Below, one piece after another: positions 11,533-19,771 of a DNA stretch of 64,000 bases. Every line of letters starts with the position of its first letter. Position 1 is the first letter of the stretch. A program made the translations under genes and the position numbers. Source of the DNA: Pleurocapsa minor GSE-CHR-MK 17-07R. Lineage in GTDB: Bacteria; Chloroflexota; Anaerolineae; Aggregatilineales; Phototrophicaceae. The stretch is from contig JAHHHY010000002.1 in NCBI GenBank assembly GCA_019359125.1, forward strand, positions 372,001 through 436,000, written 5' to 3'. The notes beneath the pieces were generated by a model that did no database searches, was not told where the DNA came from, and saw only the letters and a program-made list of their open reading frames with translations.

Positions 11533-12761
11533 AGAAGATCTGGATCATTGCCGTTCACGAATACCTGGGCAATATGAAGCGCGGCGGCTTCCTGTTCAGC
11601 ACCTTTATCATGCCGCTCATCCTGATTGCCCTGATTGCGCTGGTGGGCTATTTGTCGGCACAGAGTGCGATCGGCTCAGATAGCGACGCTGTCGGCTATG
11701 TCGATCAGGCGGGCATACTGGAAAACGCCATCGAACGCCCGGAGAACTTCAGCGCGTATGCCAGCGAGGAAGAAGCCCGTGCGGCGCTGGATGCCGGGAC
11801 GGTCTCGGCCTACTTTGTCGTCCTGCCAGACTATCTGCGCAGCGGAAACGTGCAGCTCTACAACACAGGCGGGGGCACCGAGGCGCTGAATGACCTGATC
11901 GGCGCGTATCTGGTCGCCAATCTGGACATCGGCCTGCCGGAGGACGTTCAGGTGCGCATCAGCGACCCGGTCGCTGATATGAGCATCCTCACGCTGGACA
12001 GCGGCCGCATCATCGATGAAAGCAATATCTTCGTCGTTTTCCTGGCGCCGCTTGTTTTCGTGCTGGTGTTCATGATCAGCACGCAGGCCAGCAGCAGCTA
12101 TGTGATGTCTGGCGTGGTCGAGGAAAAATCGACGCGTGTGGTGGAAATCCTGGTCACAACGGTGCGGCCGATTGAGCTGCTGGCCGGCAAGATTCTGGGG
12201 CTGGGCGCGCTGGGCCTGACGCAATTGGGCATCTGGATAATTGCCATTGTCCTGTTCATTACGCTGGGCCGAAACACGTCGTTCCTCAGTGGCTTCTCAG
12301 TGCCGGTGGACCTGCTGGTGACGAGCGTGGTGTACTTCATCCTGGGGTACTTCCTGTTCGCCAGCATCATGGCTGGCATTGGCGCGGTCATCGGCAGCGA
12401 GCAGGAAAGCCGCCAGATCGCGGGCCTGCTGGGCCTCCCGCTCAGCTTGCCGTTCTTCTTTATTCTCAGCTTCCTGACCGACCCGAACGGCACAGCAGTT
12501 ACTATCCTGACGCTGTTCCCGCTCACCGCGCCCGTCACCGTGATTTTGCGCATGGGCTTCGGCACGGTGCCGCCCGAACAGGTGATCCTGTCGATCGCCA
12601 TCCTGGCCGCCACGACTGTGCTGGCTGTGTGGATTTCAGCACGCCTGTTCCGCTGGTCGATTCTGATGTATGGCAAGCGCCCGTCGCTGCGCCAGATGAT
12701 CCAGGCTGTCACCCGTAATCACGATATGCAGACCACTGCGACAGGAGATCGCGCAGGATGA
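11529..12761 (+). CDS. ABC-2 type permease (NatB-like), first subunit
   Basis: 410 residues. One N-terminal membrane helix (about 18-40) is followed by a large extracellular domain (about 45-165) and then five or six C-terminal helices (about 170-395). This is the ABC-2/DUF3526-like NatB layout. EEKSTRVVEILVTTVRP after the second helix is the typical coupling helix. The start overlaps the ATPase stop (ATGA). With its downstream paralog it probably forms a heterodimeric transmembrane channel. Confidence 0.9.
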   Translation: MKKIWIIAVHEYLGNMKRGGFLFSTFIMPLILIALIALVGYLSAQSAIGSDSDAVGYVDQAGILENAIERPENFSAYASEEEARAALDAGTVSAYFVVLPDYLRSGNVQLYNTGGGTEALNDLIGAYLVANLDIGLPEDVQVRISDPVADMSILTLDSGRIIDESNIFVVFLAPLVFVLVFMISTQASSSYVMSGVVEEKSTRVVEILVTTVRPIELLAGKILGLGALGLTQLGIWIIAIVLFITLGRNTSFLSGFSVPVDLLVTSVVYFILGYFLFASIMAGIGAVIGSEQESRQIAGLLGLPLSLPFFFILSFLTDPNGTAVTILTLFPLTAPVTVILRMGFGTVPPEQVILSIAILAATTVLAVWISARLFRWSILMYGKRPSLRQMIQAVTRNHDMQTTATGDRAG

Positions 12762-14017
12762 ACCATCTGATTCAGGTATTTACTTTCGAGCTGCTGCGCA
12801 ATGCGCGCCGCCGCGCCTATCTGTTCACGACATTTTTGCTGCCGCTGCTGGGATACGTGCTCCTGCAGGTGATTTCCGGGCTGAGCACCACCAATATGTC
12901 GTCGCCACAGGCGGTGAACGCTGTGCTTCAGGAAATCGACCTGGAGGGCATTCAGCAGGCCGGCGTGGTCGATCAGACTGGCACTTTCAGCGTCCCCGCG
13001 GACCTGGCTGATGTCTTCACCATCTATCCCGATGAAGCCAGCGCGACCGACGCGCTGAACAGCGGCGCCATTCAGGGATACTACCTGTTTGGGCCGCATT
13101 ACATCGAGACGGGTGACGTGACGATGGTGCTGTCGCGGCTGAACCTGGCCACCATCAACTCCGCTCCGGCGCGCGCTTTTGTGCTGGGGAATCTGGCTGA
13201 CGGTGTAGAGACGGGCGTGTATCAGCGCCTGTTGAACCCGGCCAATATCTCGGTGACGAATCTGTCGCTCAACGAGGATCAGAATGCCGCCGGCGAGGAT
13301 GCCCGTTTCATCATCGTCTACATCTTCGCGCTGGTGCTGCTGCTCAGCCTGTTCATGACCAATGGCTATCTGATGCAGAGTGTCATCGAGGAAAAAGAGA
13401 CCCGTCTGGTGGAGATTCTGCTGTCCACCATGCGGCCGATTCACCTGCTGGCGGGAAAAATTCTGGCGATGGGCCTGCTGGGGCTGCTGCAACTGGTGGC
13501 ATGGGTGGGCGCTATCCTGCTGATTTCCCAGTTTTCCGGCGCGCAGCAAATGCTGGGCACTGCGACCGGCATCCTGGCAGCGGTGGCCAATATCCGCATC
13601 CCCACCGAGGTGATCCCGTTTGTGCTGGTGTACTTCATCTTCGCCTACGTGATGTTTGCCTCGTTCTATGCGGCAATTGGCGCCCTGAGCACCAACATGC
13701 GCGAAGGCCCGCAGTATGCGGTGATCCTGGTGCTGCCCGCTGTCATTCCGGTGCAGTTCCTGCCGTTCTTTGCCAGTGAGCCGAATGGTCCGCTGGCCGT
13801 GGGGCTCAGCCTGTTCCCGATTACGGCGCCGCTGGCGATGGTGCAGCGTCTGGTCGTCAGCCCGGTTCCCGGCTGGCAGATCGCGCTCAGCCTGCTGTTC
13901 CTGGCGCTGGCGTCGGTGGCGGCGATGTGGCTGGCCGGTCGACTGTTTCGCGCCAACTCGCTGCTGGCCGGTCAGATGCCCAAGCTGAAGGATATTCCGA
14001 AGCTGATTCGCGGGTAG
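12758..14017 (+). CDS. ABC-2 type permease (NatB-like), second subunit
   Basis: 419 residues with the same topology as the preceding permease: one N-terminal helix, an extracellular domain, then a C-terminal bundle with coupling segment EEKETRLVEILLSTMRP. It is a diverged duplicate of its neighbour, coupled by another ATGA overlap. The three-gene operon ends here and is followed by a folded intergenic element. Confidence 0.9.
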   Translation: MNHLIQVFTFELLRNARRRAYLFTTFLLPLLGYVLLQVISGLSTTNMSSPQAVNAVLQEIDLEGIQQAGVVDQTGTFSVPADLADVFTIYPDEASATDALNSGAIQGYYLFGPHYIETGDVTMVLSRLNLATINSAPARAFVLGNLADGVETGVYQRLLNPANISVTNLSLNEDQNAAGEDARFIIVYIFALVLLLSLFMTNGYLMQSVIEEKETRLVEILLSTMRPIHLLAGKILAMGLLGLLQLVAWVGAILLISQFSGAQQMLGTATGILAAVANIRIPTEVIPFVLVYFIFAYVMFASFYAAIGALSTNMREGPQYAVILVLPAVIPVQFLPFFASEPNGPLAVGLSLFPITAPLAMVQRLVVSPVPGWQIALSLLFLALASVAAMWLAGRLFRANSLLAGQMPKLKDIPKLIRG

Positions 14018-14070
14018 CGGTTGTGGAGGGGTGGGCGTGTCACGTCGCGCGAATTAGCCGATTCAATAAC

Positions 14071-14213
14071 CAGCCTCACCCCTCGCTCCCCTCTCCACGA
14101 TGTGGACTGAGGGGATGACTTACAGCCAACGCACGAGCGAAAAAGATATGCATTTTGTCCCTCTCTACGCAGTGGAGAGGGACGGCGGAGCGCAGCGACG
14201 CAGGGTGAGGCTG
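14071..14213. repeat. Folded intergenic repeat: outer inverted repeat enclosing two hairpins
   Basis: CAGCCTCACCC (14071-14081) is exactly complementary to GGGTGAGGCTG (14203-14213). Inside are two hairpins. In the first (14088-14114), CCCCTC-TCCAC pairs with GTGGA and GAGGGG across a CT bulge. In the second (14158-14182), TCCCTCTC pairs with GAGAGGGA. The cloverleaf-like design between convergent genes is typical of REP/BIME or small mobile elements. I recognise no named family. Confidence 0.75.
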
Positions 14214-14276
14214 AGAAGTTGCATAGCGAGATAATTCCCTGCCGTCCGCCATGGCGGTTGTCCACCCATCAGCGCA

Positions 14277-14870
14277 TTAACTGCCGGGGACGGGATGCGT
14301 GCGTACAAGCTGGCTGTTGACGATGATGTCGATGCTGCGCCCGTCTTCGTTGACCAGCAGGCCGCTGTCGGTGCTGCCGAGGCTGGGCTCGCTGCCAAAA
14401 AAGCGGGCCAGGCTGTCGCGGTAGCGCCAGCGGCACACGACGCCCAGTGAATCACACTCGAACAGATACACCTCGTTTTCGCCATCCAGCGGGTAATGAA
14501 AGCCAAGCTGATACACATAGCTGCCCGCGCGCACGCCGCCGTGCGATACCAGCACGCTGCCGCCCCATGCCACGCCAAAAATGATGCTCAGCACCCCGGC
14601 GACGGCGATGAACAGCCCGGCCAGCGGCGGCGGTTTCAGGAACTGTGCGCGCGCAAACATGCCCAGCACGAACCAGGCCATCAGCAGCACGAGGCCCAGC
14701 CCGACGCAGACCACGCCAAACGGGATCATCAGCGGGATGAGCGCGACCACTGGCCAGTACATGAATGCGGCTTCGGTGGGGCGGGCTGTCTGGCTGACGA
14801 CGACCATCAGCAGCGTCAGCGCCCCGATGAATCCGCACAGTGCCGCATAGAAGATGAGTGTTCGGCGCAT
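14277..14870 (-). CDS. Hypothetical membrane protein
   Basis: 197 residues. Three hydrophobic segments (about 5-27, 38-70 and 83-107) are followed by a soluble C-terminal domain of about 90 residues (YQLGFHYPLDGENEVYLFEC and SGLLVNEDGRSIDIIVNSQ). That domain looks like an exported beta-domain. GAGAGC upstream supports ATG 14870. It lies 16 bp downstream of another unknown gene on the same strand, so they probably form an operon. No domain is recognised. Confidence 0.65.
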   Translation of the reverse strand: MRRTLIFYAALCGFIGALTLLMVVVSQTARPTEAAFMYWPVVALIPLMIPFGVVCVGLGLVLLMAWFVLGMFARAQFLKPPPLAGLFIAVAGVLSIIFGVAWGGSVLVSHGGVRAGSYVYQLGFHYPLDGENEVYLFECDSLGVVCRWRYRDSLARFFGSEPSLGSTDSGLLVNEDGRSIDIIVNSQLVRTHPVPGS

Positions 14871-14886
14871 GAATGCTCTCGCGATT

Positions 14887-15423
14887 TCAGCTAATGAGGG
14901 TGGCCAGCGATTTACGCAGCAGCGTCCGCTGGGCCAGACGTTCGTCCGGCTGCACGGCGAATGTCGTCCGGATGCGTTCTGGCGCAGGCGGCCCGCCGTC
15001 GTCCTTATAGTATACGGCGTAATCGTCGCGCATCAGCTTCATGTAGGCGTCTGGCGAGTAAAACGCGGTGCCATAAGCGACCTGTTTGCTGCCGATCAGC
15101 AGCGTGACATCGTGCGTATTGTCTGGCGTGCTGTACACGGCCCACACGCCCCAGATCGTCAGCGTCTTGAATCCATAGTAGCCAGCGCCGCGATGCCAGG
15201 CGATGGCGCCCACATACGGCCTGTCCCCCAGCCCATACACCGACTTTGGCCCCCAGCACGTATACTTTGGGAAGCGGGCTTTGCGCAGGCTTTCCAGCGC
15301 ACCCATGGCGTCGAGATTGTCCAGGGCATCGGCCAGCGCGGACTGCTGATCGCGTTTGGCCGCGGTCGCTTTTTCCCGCCTCAGACGGGCAATCTCGCTT
15401 AGAATATCCGTTCGGTCTGCCAT
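14887..15423 (-). CDS. Hypothetical protein
   Basis: 178 residues. An N-terminal charged helix likely to form a coiled coil (about 5-45) precedes a compact domain rich in Trp, Tyr and Gly (KYTCWGPKSVYGLGDRPY, KTLTIWGVWAVYSTPD). No signal peptide. Not recognised. Probably co-transcribed with the membrane protein 16 bp downstream. Confidence 0.6.
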   Translation of the reverse strand: MADRTDILSEIARLRREKATAAKRDQQSALADALDNLDAMGALESLRKARFPKYTCWGPKSVYGLGDRPYVGAIAWHRGAGYYGFKTLTIWGVWAVYSTPDNTHDVTLLIGSKQVAYGTAFYSPDAYMKLMRDDYAVYYKDDGGPPAPERIRTTFAVQPDERLAQRTLLRKSLATLIS

Positions 15424-15533
15424 AATGCCTGTAGTGTAGGGCAGTCAGCGGGCAGGCGCAAATTTCTGCCGTGCCGTTCGGCTCTGTTGCGCTGTATAAT
15501 GATGGACGTTATTTGTTCCCATTGAAGGTCTCC

Positions 15534-16166
15534 ATGACGGCTACTCCCACAACCCTGGACTCAGCCCAGCCTGAAGCCCCTGCGCTTCCGCTGGAAGAAA
15601 TCCGCCCCCGGCCCAGCCTGTCGCTGCGCGGGGTCTTCACCAACCTGGTCGACTGGCTGGTGCTGGCCGCGCTGGTGTTCACGCTGGTGAACCTGGCGAC
15701 GATGCGCTTTTTTATCGACGGGCGCAGCATGGTGCCGACGTTCGTCGATAACCAGTATGTGCTGGTCAGCCGGGTGCATTATCTGTTTGGCGAGCCTGCC
15801 CACGGCGATATCGTCGTGTTTGATGCGCCGGGCGACGATAACTCGCGTAATAATCCCCTGCTCATCAAGCGTCTGATTGGGATGCCGGGCGACCACATTG
15901 TCATTTCTGAGGGCACGGTCATGGTGAACGGTGTCCTGCTGGACGAGCCGTATATCAATACCGACACCCCCTTCACATGCTCGCGCCATTGCGACATCGT
16001 ATTAGAGGCGAATCAGTATTTCCTGATGGGCGACAATCGCAACCACAGCAATGATTCACGTGCGTTCGGGCCGGTGGACCGATCGCGTATCGTGGGCGAG
16101 GCGCTGCTGCGCTATTGGCCGCTGAACGCGATTGGCTCTGTGGTCCGCTATGGATATCCCGAGTAA
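15534..16166 (+). CDS. lepB: Signal peptidase I, first copy
   Basis: 210 residues from ATG 15534 (GAAGG upstream). A single membrane helix at about 37-57 is followed by the serine/lysine dyad: GRSMVP (Ser about 65) and IKRLIGMPGDHI (Lys about 111). The family box MGDNRNHSNDSRAFG comes near the C-terminus. It removes signal peptides from exported proteins, many of which are encoded nearby. The next gene is a close tandem copy with near-identical leader DNA (TTGAAGG..TC.ATGACG). Confidence 0.93.
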   Translation: MTATPTTLDSAQPEAPALPLEEIRPRPSLSLRGVFTNLVDWLVLAALVFTLVNLATMRFFIDGRSMVPTFVDNQYVLVSRVHYLFGEPAHGDIVVFDAPGDDNSRNNPLLIKRLIGMPGDHIVISEGTVMVNGVLLDEPYINTDTPFTCSRHCDIVLEANQYFLMGDNRNHSNDSRAFGPVDRSRIVGEALLRYWPLNAIGSVVRYGYPE

Positions 16167-16208
16167 GGCTATACTGAACCCTGTGTTTGTGCACCGTTGA
16201 AGGCCTCG

Positions 16209-16829
16209 ATGACGCTTTCTTCTCCAGCCGAATTTTCCCCACAGCCAGGCGCATCCCTGGTGATGCCGCCGCGTCCTGCGCTGGCTCGTTCGGGTGTATG
16301 GCGTGAGCGTTTCGACCTGCTGCTGCTGGTGGTGCTGGTGTTCACGCTGGTGAACCTGGCCTCGATGCGTTTCTACATCGAGGGGCCCAGCATGCAGCCG
16401 AACTTCTCTGCCGGACAATTCCTGATCGTCAGCCGCGCGCATTACCTGCTGAGCCAGCCCCAGCGCGGCGATATCGTCGTGTTTGATGCGCCGGGCGATG
16501 ACAATACGCGCGACAATCCGCTGCTCATCAAGCGGCTGATTGGCCTGCCCGGCGACCATATCGTGATTGAAAACGGCACCATCCTGCTGAATGATGTGCT
16601 GCTCAGCGAGCCGTATATCAATCAGGATGGCCGGCCCTTCCGCTGTAATCGCTACTGCGATGTGGTGCTGGGCGCCGATGAATATTTCCTGATGGGCGAT
16701 AATCGCAATAACAGCAATGACTCGCGTGAGTTTGGCCCGGTCGCCCGCGTCCGTATTATGGGCGAGGCGATTTTGCGCTACTGGCCATTTGACGCGATTG
16801 GCAATGTTACACGCGTGGCATTCCCGTAA
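16209..16829 (+). CDS. lepB: Signal peptidase I, tandem second copy
   Basis: 206 residues from ATG 16209, the position matching the start of the upstream copy. A TTG four codons earlier is possible but less likely. Catalytic Ser is in GPSMQP (about 60), Lys in IKRLIGLPGDHI (about 106), and MGDNRNNSNDSREFG is intact. The catalytic half is very similar to its neighbour while the N-terminal 35 residues differ. That points to gene duplication with both copies kept active. It lies 42 bp downstream of copy one. Confidence 0.93.
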   Translation: MTLSSPAEFSPQPGASLVMPPRPALARSGVWRERFDLLLLVVLVFTLVNLASMRFYIEGPSMQPNFSAGQFLIVSRAHYLLSQPQRGDIVVFDAPGDDNTRDNPLLIKRLIGLPGDHIVIENGTILLNDVLLSEPYINQDGRPFRCNRYCDVVLGADEYFLMGDNRNNSNDSREFGPVARVRIMGEAILRYWPFDAIGNVTRVAFP

Positions 16830-16875
16830 AAGACACAGCCTGGCGGCATCTTGCACGACAGTGGGAGGCAAACAG

Positions 16876-17187
16876 ATGAGCAGTGAAACCGAAGCACGCG
16901 AAGCACACGATCCCTGCCCACAGTGTTATGTGGGCGGCCTGAAACGTGCAGTCGTCACCTTTAGCGCGGTGCGGGGCGGCAGCCTGATCCTGGTGCCCGA
17001 CCTGGACGCGCTGTTGTGCGATGTGTGCGGCTATCGAGAGTTCCCAGCCCACTCCGCCGAGGCGCTGGCCACCCTGCTGGGGCGCCCGGTCAATGCCGAT
17101 GAAGTGGAGCGGTCGGCTGTCAAGCGGTCTCCGGCTGACGAGTATATGATGAACCAGCTGCGCAAACAGCGGCAGAACCACAAATAA
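16876..17187 (+). CDS. Small zinc-ribbon protein (YgiT/MqsA N-terminal-like)
   Basis: 103 residues from ATG 16876 with GGGAGG 8 bases upstream. Two CxxC pairs (CPQC near 14 and CDVC near 48) flank a beta-rich middle, the layout of YgiT-type zinc fingers. The C-terminal 40 residues are charged and helical. There is no HTH domain or MqsR-like toxin beside it, so a toxin-antitoxin role is not supported. Confidence 0.75.
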   Translation: MSSETEAREAHDPCPQCYVGGLKRAVVTFSAVRGGSLILVPDLDALLCDVCGYREFPAHSAEALATLLGRPVNADEVERSAVKRSPADEYMMNQLRKQRQNHK

Positions 17188-17277
17188 TCCCGTCACACTG
17201 CGAGCGGACTTGCTGGCCTCATGTGTGCGTGCGCACAATATTCGCTACAATGAGTGTGCTGCGAAAAAGAGGGTCGT

Positions 17278-17673
17278 GTGCCAAAAGGGCGGTTGCTGAT
17301 CGTCGAGGATAATCTCGATAATCTTACCCTGTTGCAGGATGTCCTGCGGGCGCTGGACTACGAGTTTCGTATCGCCAAGGACGGGGAGGCCGGCCTGTCG
17401 GTGGCGAGAGATTATGTGCCTGATGTCATCCTGATGGACATGTCGCTGCCGAAAATGGATGGCTGGACGGCCACGCGCCATCTGAAAGCCGATCCTGCCC
17501 TGAAACATGTGCCTGTGATTGCGATTACCGCCCACGCCATGCGGGGCGACCGCGAGCGTGCGCTGGAAGCCGGTTGTGATTTCTACATGACCAAACCGCT
17601 CAATCTGCGCGAGTTTGCCCAGAAGCTGAAAGACCTGATGCCCCCACCTGTGCCGCCTCCAGTGACCTCGTAG
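17278..17673 (+). CDS. Stand-alone response-regulator receiver protein
   Basis: 131 residues from GTG 17278 (AGAGGG 6 bases upstream). Receiver domain: acidic residues E10/D11, phospho-acceptor D54 (VILMDMSLPKMDGW), TAHAM switch segment and TKPLN lysine. A short proline-rich tail replaces any output domain. This DivK-like type acts by binding partners. It lies 17 bp upstream of a receiver-cyclase fusion and is probably co-transcribed. Confidence 0.9.
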   Translation: MPKGRLLIVEDNLDNLTLLQDVLRALDYEFRIAKDGEAGLSVARDYVPDVILMDMSLPKMDGWTATRHLKADPALKHVPVIAITAHAMRGDRERALEAGCDFYMTKPLNLREFAQKLKDLMPPPVPPPVTS

Positions 17674-17690
17674 ATGGGAATTCACCACTC

Positions 17691-18728
17691 ATGCTCGTGC
17701 TCGTTGTAGATGACGTGAATGACAGCCGCCAGCTGCTGGTAGACATAGTCGGGGCGATGGGGATGCGCGTGGTGCAGGCCGCCAACGGGCCAGATACCCT
17801 GTCGATCGCGCGGCAGGCCCACCCTGACCTGATCCTGCTGGATGTGAATATGCCCGGCATGAGCGGGTTTCAGGTTCTGGAAGCCCTCAAGGCGGATCCC
17901 AATACCGCCGGGATTCCCATCATCATGCTGACGGCGCTGGCCGACATTGACTCGCGCGTGAAGGGCCTCAAGCTGGGCGCGGATGATTATCTGGCCAAGC
18001 CCTACAACCCGCGCGAACTGATGGAACGTGTGCGCACGCGCCTGCGCAGCAAGCAGGCCACCGACGAAATGCGCGCCGTGCAGGCGGCTATTCGTGAAAC
18101 GTTTGAACGCTATGTGGCCCCCGCCGTGGTCGAGCAGCTGCTGCGCGACCCGACCCAGGTGAAGCTGGGCGGCACCCTGCAGGAAATCACCGTGCTGTTT
18201 CTGGACCTGGAAGGCTTCACCAGCCTGAGCGAACGCACCGAGCCGGAACGCCTGCTCGCCATTCTCAATCAGTATCACACGCTGGCGGTGAACTGCGTGC
18301 GTGAAAACGGCGGCACCGTCGATAAATTCCTCGGTGACGGGCTGATGGCGCTGTATAACACCCCGCTGACCCAGCCGGATCATGCGCTGCGGGCGGTGCG
18401 CACAGCGCTCCAGCTTCAGGAAGCTGTCAATCAGTTCCATGCACAGTTCCTGCCCGATGAGCGCATGAAACTGTCGGCTGGCATTCATACCGGCCCGGCG
18501 GTGGTGGGCAACGTGGGTGCGCCCGACCTGATGAACTACACGGCCGTGGGCGACACAGTCAATCTGGCGGCGCGGCTGGAGGAGATGAGCAGCGGCGGCA
18601 TCGTCCTCATCAGCCAGGCCACGCTGGACCAGCTTCCTCCCACGGTAAAGGCCGAGCCGATTGGCGCGCAGAAGGTCAAAGGGCGCGCGGGCGATGTGAT
18701 GACGTATCGAGTGATCAGCGAGTCCTGA
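17691..18728 (+). CDS. Receiver domain-class III adenylate/guanylate cyclase fusion
   Basis: 345 residues. The receiver (1-118) has D7/D8, phospho-acceptor D51 (LILLDVNMPGMSG) and AKPYN lysine. The class III cyclase domain (about 160-340) has LFLDLEGFTSLSE (first metal aspartate), DKFLGDGLMALY (second metal aspartate) and VGDTVNLAARLE. It should make cAMP or cGMP under phosphorylation control. No kinase is near. A cyclic-nucleotide-binding flavoprotein is encoded about 4 kb downstream. Confidence 0.93.
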   Translation: MLVLVVDDVNDSRQLLVDIVGAMGMRVVQAANGPDTLSIARQAHPDLILLDVNMPGMSGFQVLEALKADPNTAGIPIIMLTALADIDSRVKGLKLGADDYLAKPYNPRELMERVRTRLRSKQATDEMRAVQAAIRETFERYVAPAVVEQLLRDPTQVKLGGTLQEITVLFLDLEGFTSLSERTEPERLLAILNQYHTLAVNCVRENGGTVDKFLGDGLMALYNTPLTQPDHALRAVRTALQLQEAVNQFHAQFLPDERMKLSAGIHTGPAVVGNVGAPDLMNYTAVGDTVNLAARLEEMSSGGIVLISQATLDQLPPTVKAEPIGAQKVKGRAGDVMTYRVISES

Positions 18729-18776
18729 CCGCGTCAGGCTCGAGTGGCCGTCAAAGACGGATGACAGGGTGAAATC

Positions 18777-19490
18777 ATGGCAGTGAATGAACAGGCGCTC
18801 CGCGAACAGATTTGTCAGATTGGCCGGTTGATGCACCAGAATCAGTACATCGATGGGGCAGCCGGAAATATCACCGCGCGGCTGGAGAATGGCCGCGTGC
18901 TGGCGACACCCAGCGGCCTGGCGAAGGGCTTCATGTCGCCGGATCAGCTGATTGTGGTGGACATGGACGGCAATCGCGTCGATGAGCCGAATGAGTCAAA
19001 TCGCGAGCTTGTGCCGACCAGCGAAATCACCATGCATCTGGAATGCTACAAGCAGCGCCCCGACGTGAATGGCGTCGTGCATGCGCACCCGCAGACGGCC
19101 GTCGCGCTGACGCTGGTGGGCTATGATTTTCAGCGCTGCATCATCCCGGAAGCGATTATCCTGTTGGGGCTGGTGCCCACCACCCCGTATGCCACGCCTG
19201 CCGGCATTGAAAACCGCGATGCCATCGCCAATTACATCCGTGAGTATGATGCGATCATGCTGGCGCATCACGGTTCGCTGACGGTGGCCAGCACGGTCTG
19301 GGATGCGTATATGCATCTGGAGACGCTGGAACACACGGCGAAAATCCTGTTCATGGCCGAGCAACTGGGTGGCCCGCGTGAGCTGCCCGCGCATCAGGTG
19401 GAAAAGCTGCTCAAGATTCGTGCCAAGCTGGGTCTGGTGCGTGACGGCGACGCCGAACGCTTCGCCGAGGCCATGCACGCGGCTGATTAA
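18777..19490 (+). CDS. Class II aldolase/adducin family protein (fuculose-phosphate aldolase-like)
   Basis: 237 residues. Zinc ligands are visible as VVHAHPQ (about residue 102) and AHHGSL (about 163). The AAGNITAR and ATPSGLAKG phosphate/substrate loops are near 24 and 43. The catalytic acid is probably in PTSEITMH. These enzymes retro-aldol cleave sugar 1-phosphates such as L-fuculose-1-P, or act as ribulose-5-P epimerases. Substrate cannot be assigned. It follows the cyclase gene by 48 bp. Confidence 0.88.
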   Translation: MAVNEQALREQICQIGRLMHQNQYIDGAAGNITARLENGRVLATPSGLAKGFMSPDQLIVVDMDGNRVDEPNESNRELVPTSEITMHLECYKQRPDVNGVVHAHPQTAVALTLVGYDFQRCIIPEAIILLGLVPTTPYATPAGIENRDAIANYIREYDAIMLAHHGSLTVASTVWDAYMHLETLEHTAKILFMAEQLGGPRELPAHQVEKLLKIRAKLGLVRDGDAERFAEAMHAAD

Positions 19491-19543
19491 GATAATTCTG
19501 TCTTGACGACGGGGCGCAGCATCTGCTAATATCAGACGCGTTA

Positions 19544-19616
19544 GGCCCTATCGTCTAGCGGTCTAGGACGTCGCCCTTTCACGGCGAAAACTAGGGTTCG
19601 AGTCCCTATAGGGTCA
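19544..19616 (+). tRNA. tRNA-Glu (TTC anticodon)
   Basis: The acceptor arms GGCCCTA (19544-19550) and TAGGGTC (19609-19615) pair with one G-T, with discriminator A at 19616. The D-arm TCGTCTAGCGG, the anticodon loop CTTTCAC with TTC at 19578-19580, and the T-loop GGTTCGAGTCC all match bacterial tRNA-Glu. The 3' CCA is not encoded (CAA follows). A terminator begins four bases later. Confidence 0.97.
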
Positions 19617-19619
19617 CAA

Positions 19620-19648
19620 ACGCTCTGCAACCGCGCAGGGCGTTTTTT
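19620..19648 (+). terminator. Rho-independent terminator of tRNA-Glu
   Basis: ACGCTCTGC (19620-19628) pairs with GCAGGGCGT (19635-19643) including one T-G. The loop has six bases, and a run of six T covers 19643-19648. Confidence 0.9.
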
Positions 19649-19771
19649 ATTTCCACGCTGGCCCCACGGGACAGAGAAATACATGAGCAGTGCGTGACAA
19701 TGGCTGGAGACGGGGGTGTTTCCGGCTATAATTGGCTATCCGTATATCTCTATCCTGTGAGGTTGGTAAAC

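Noticed and set aside
16876-17187. MqsA-type antitoxin
   Set aside because: Only the zinc-ribbon half is present. No helix-turn-helix and no MqsR toxin lie beside it.
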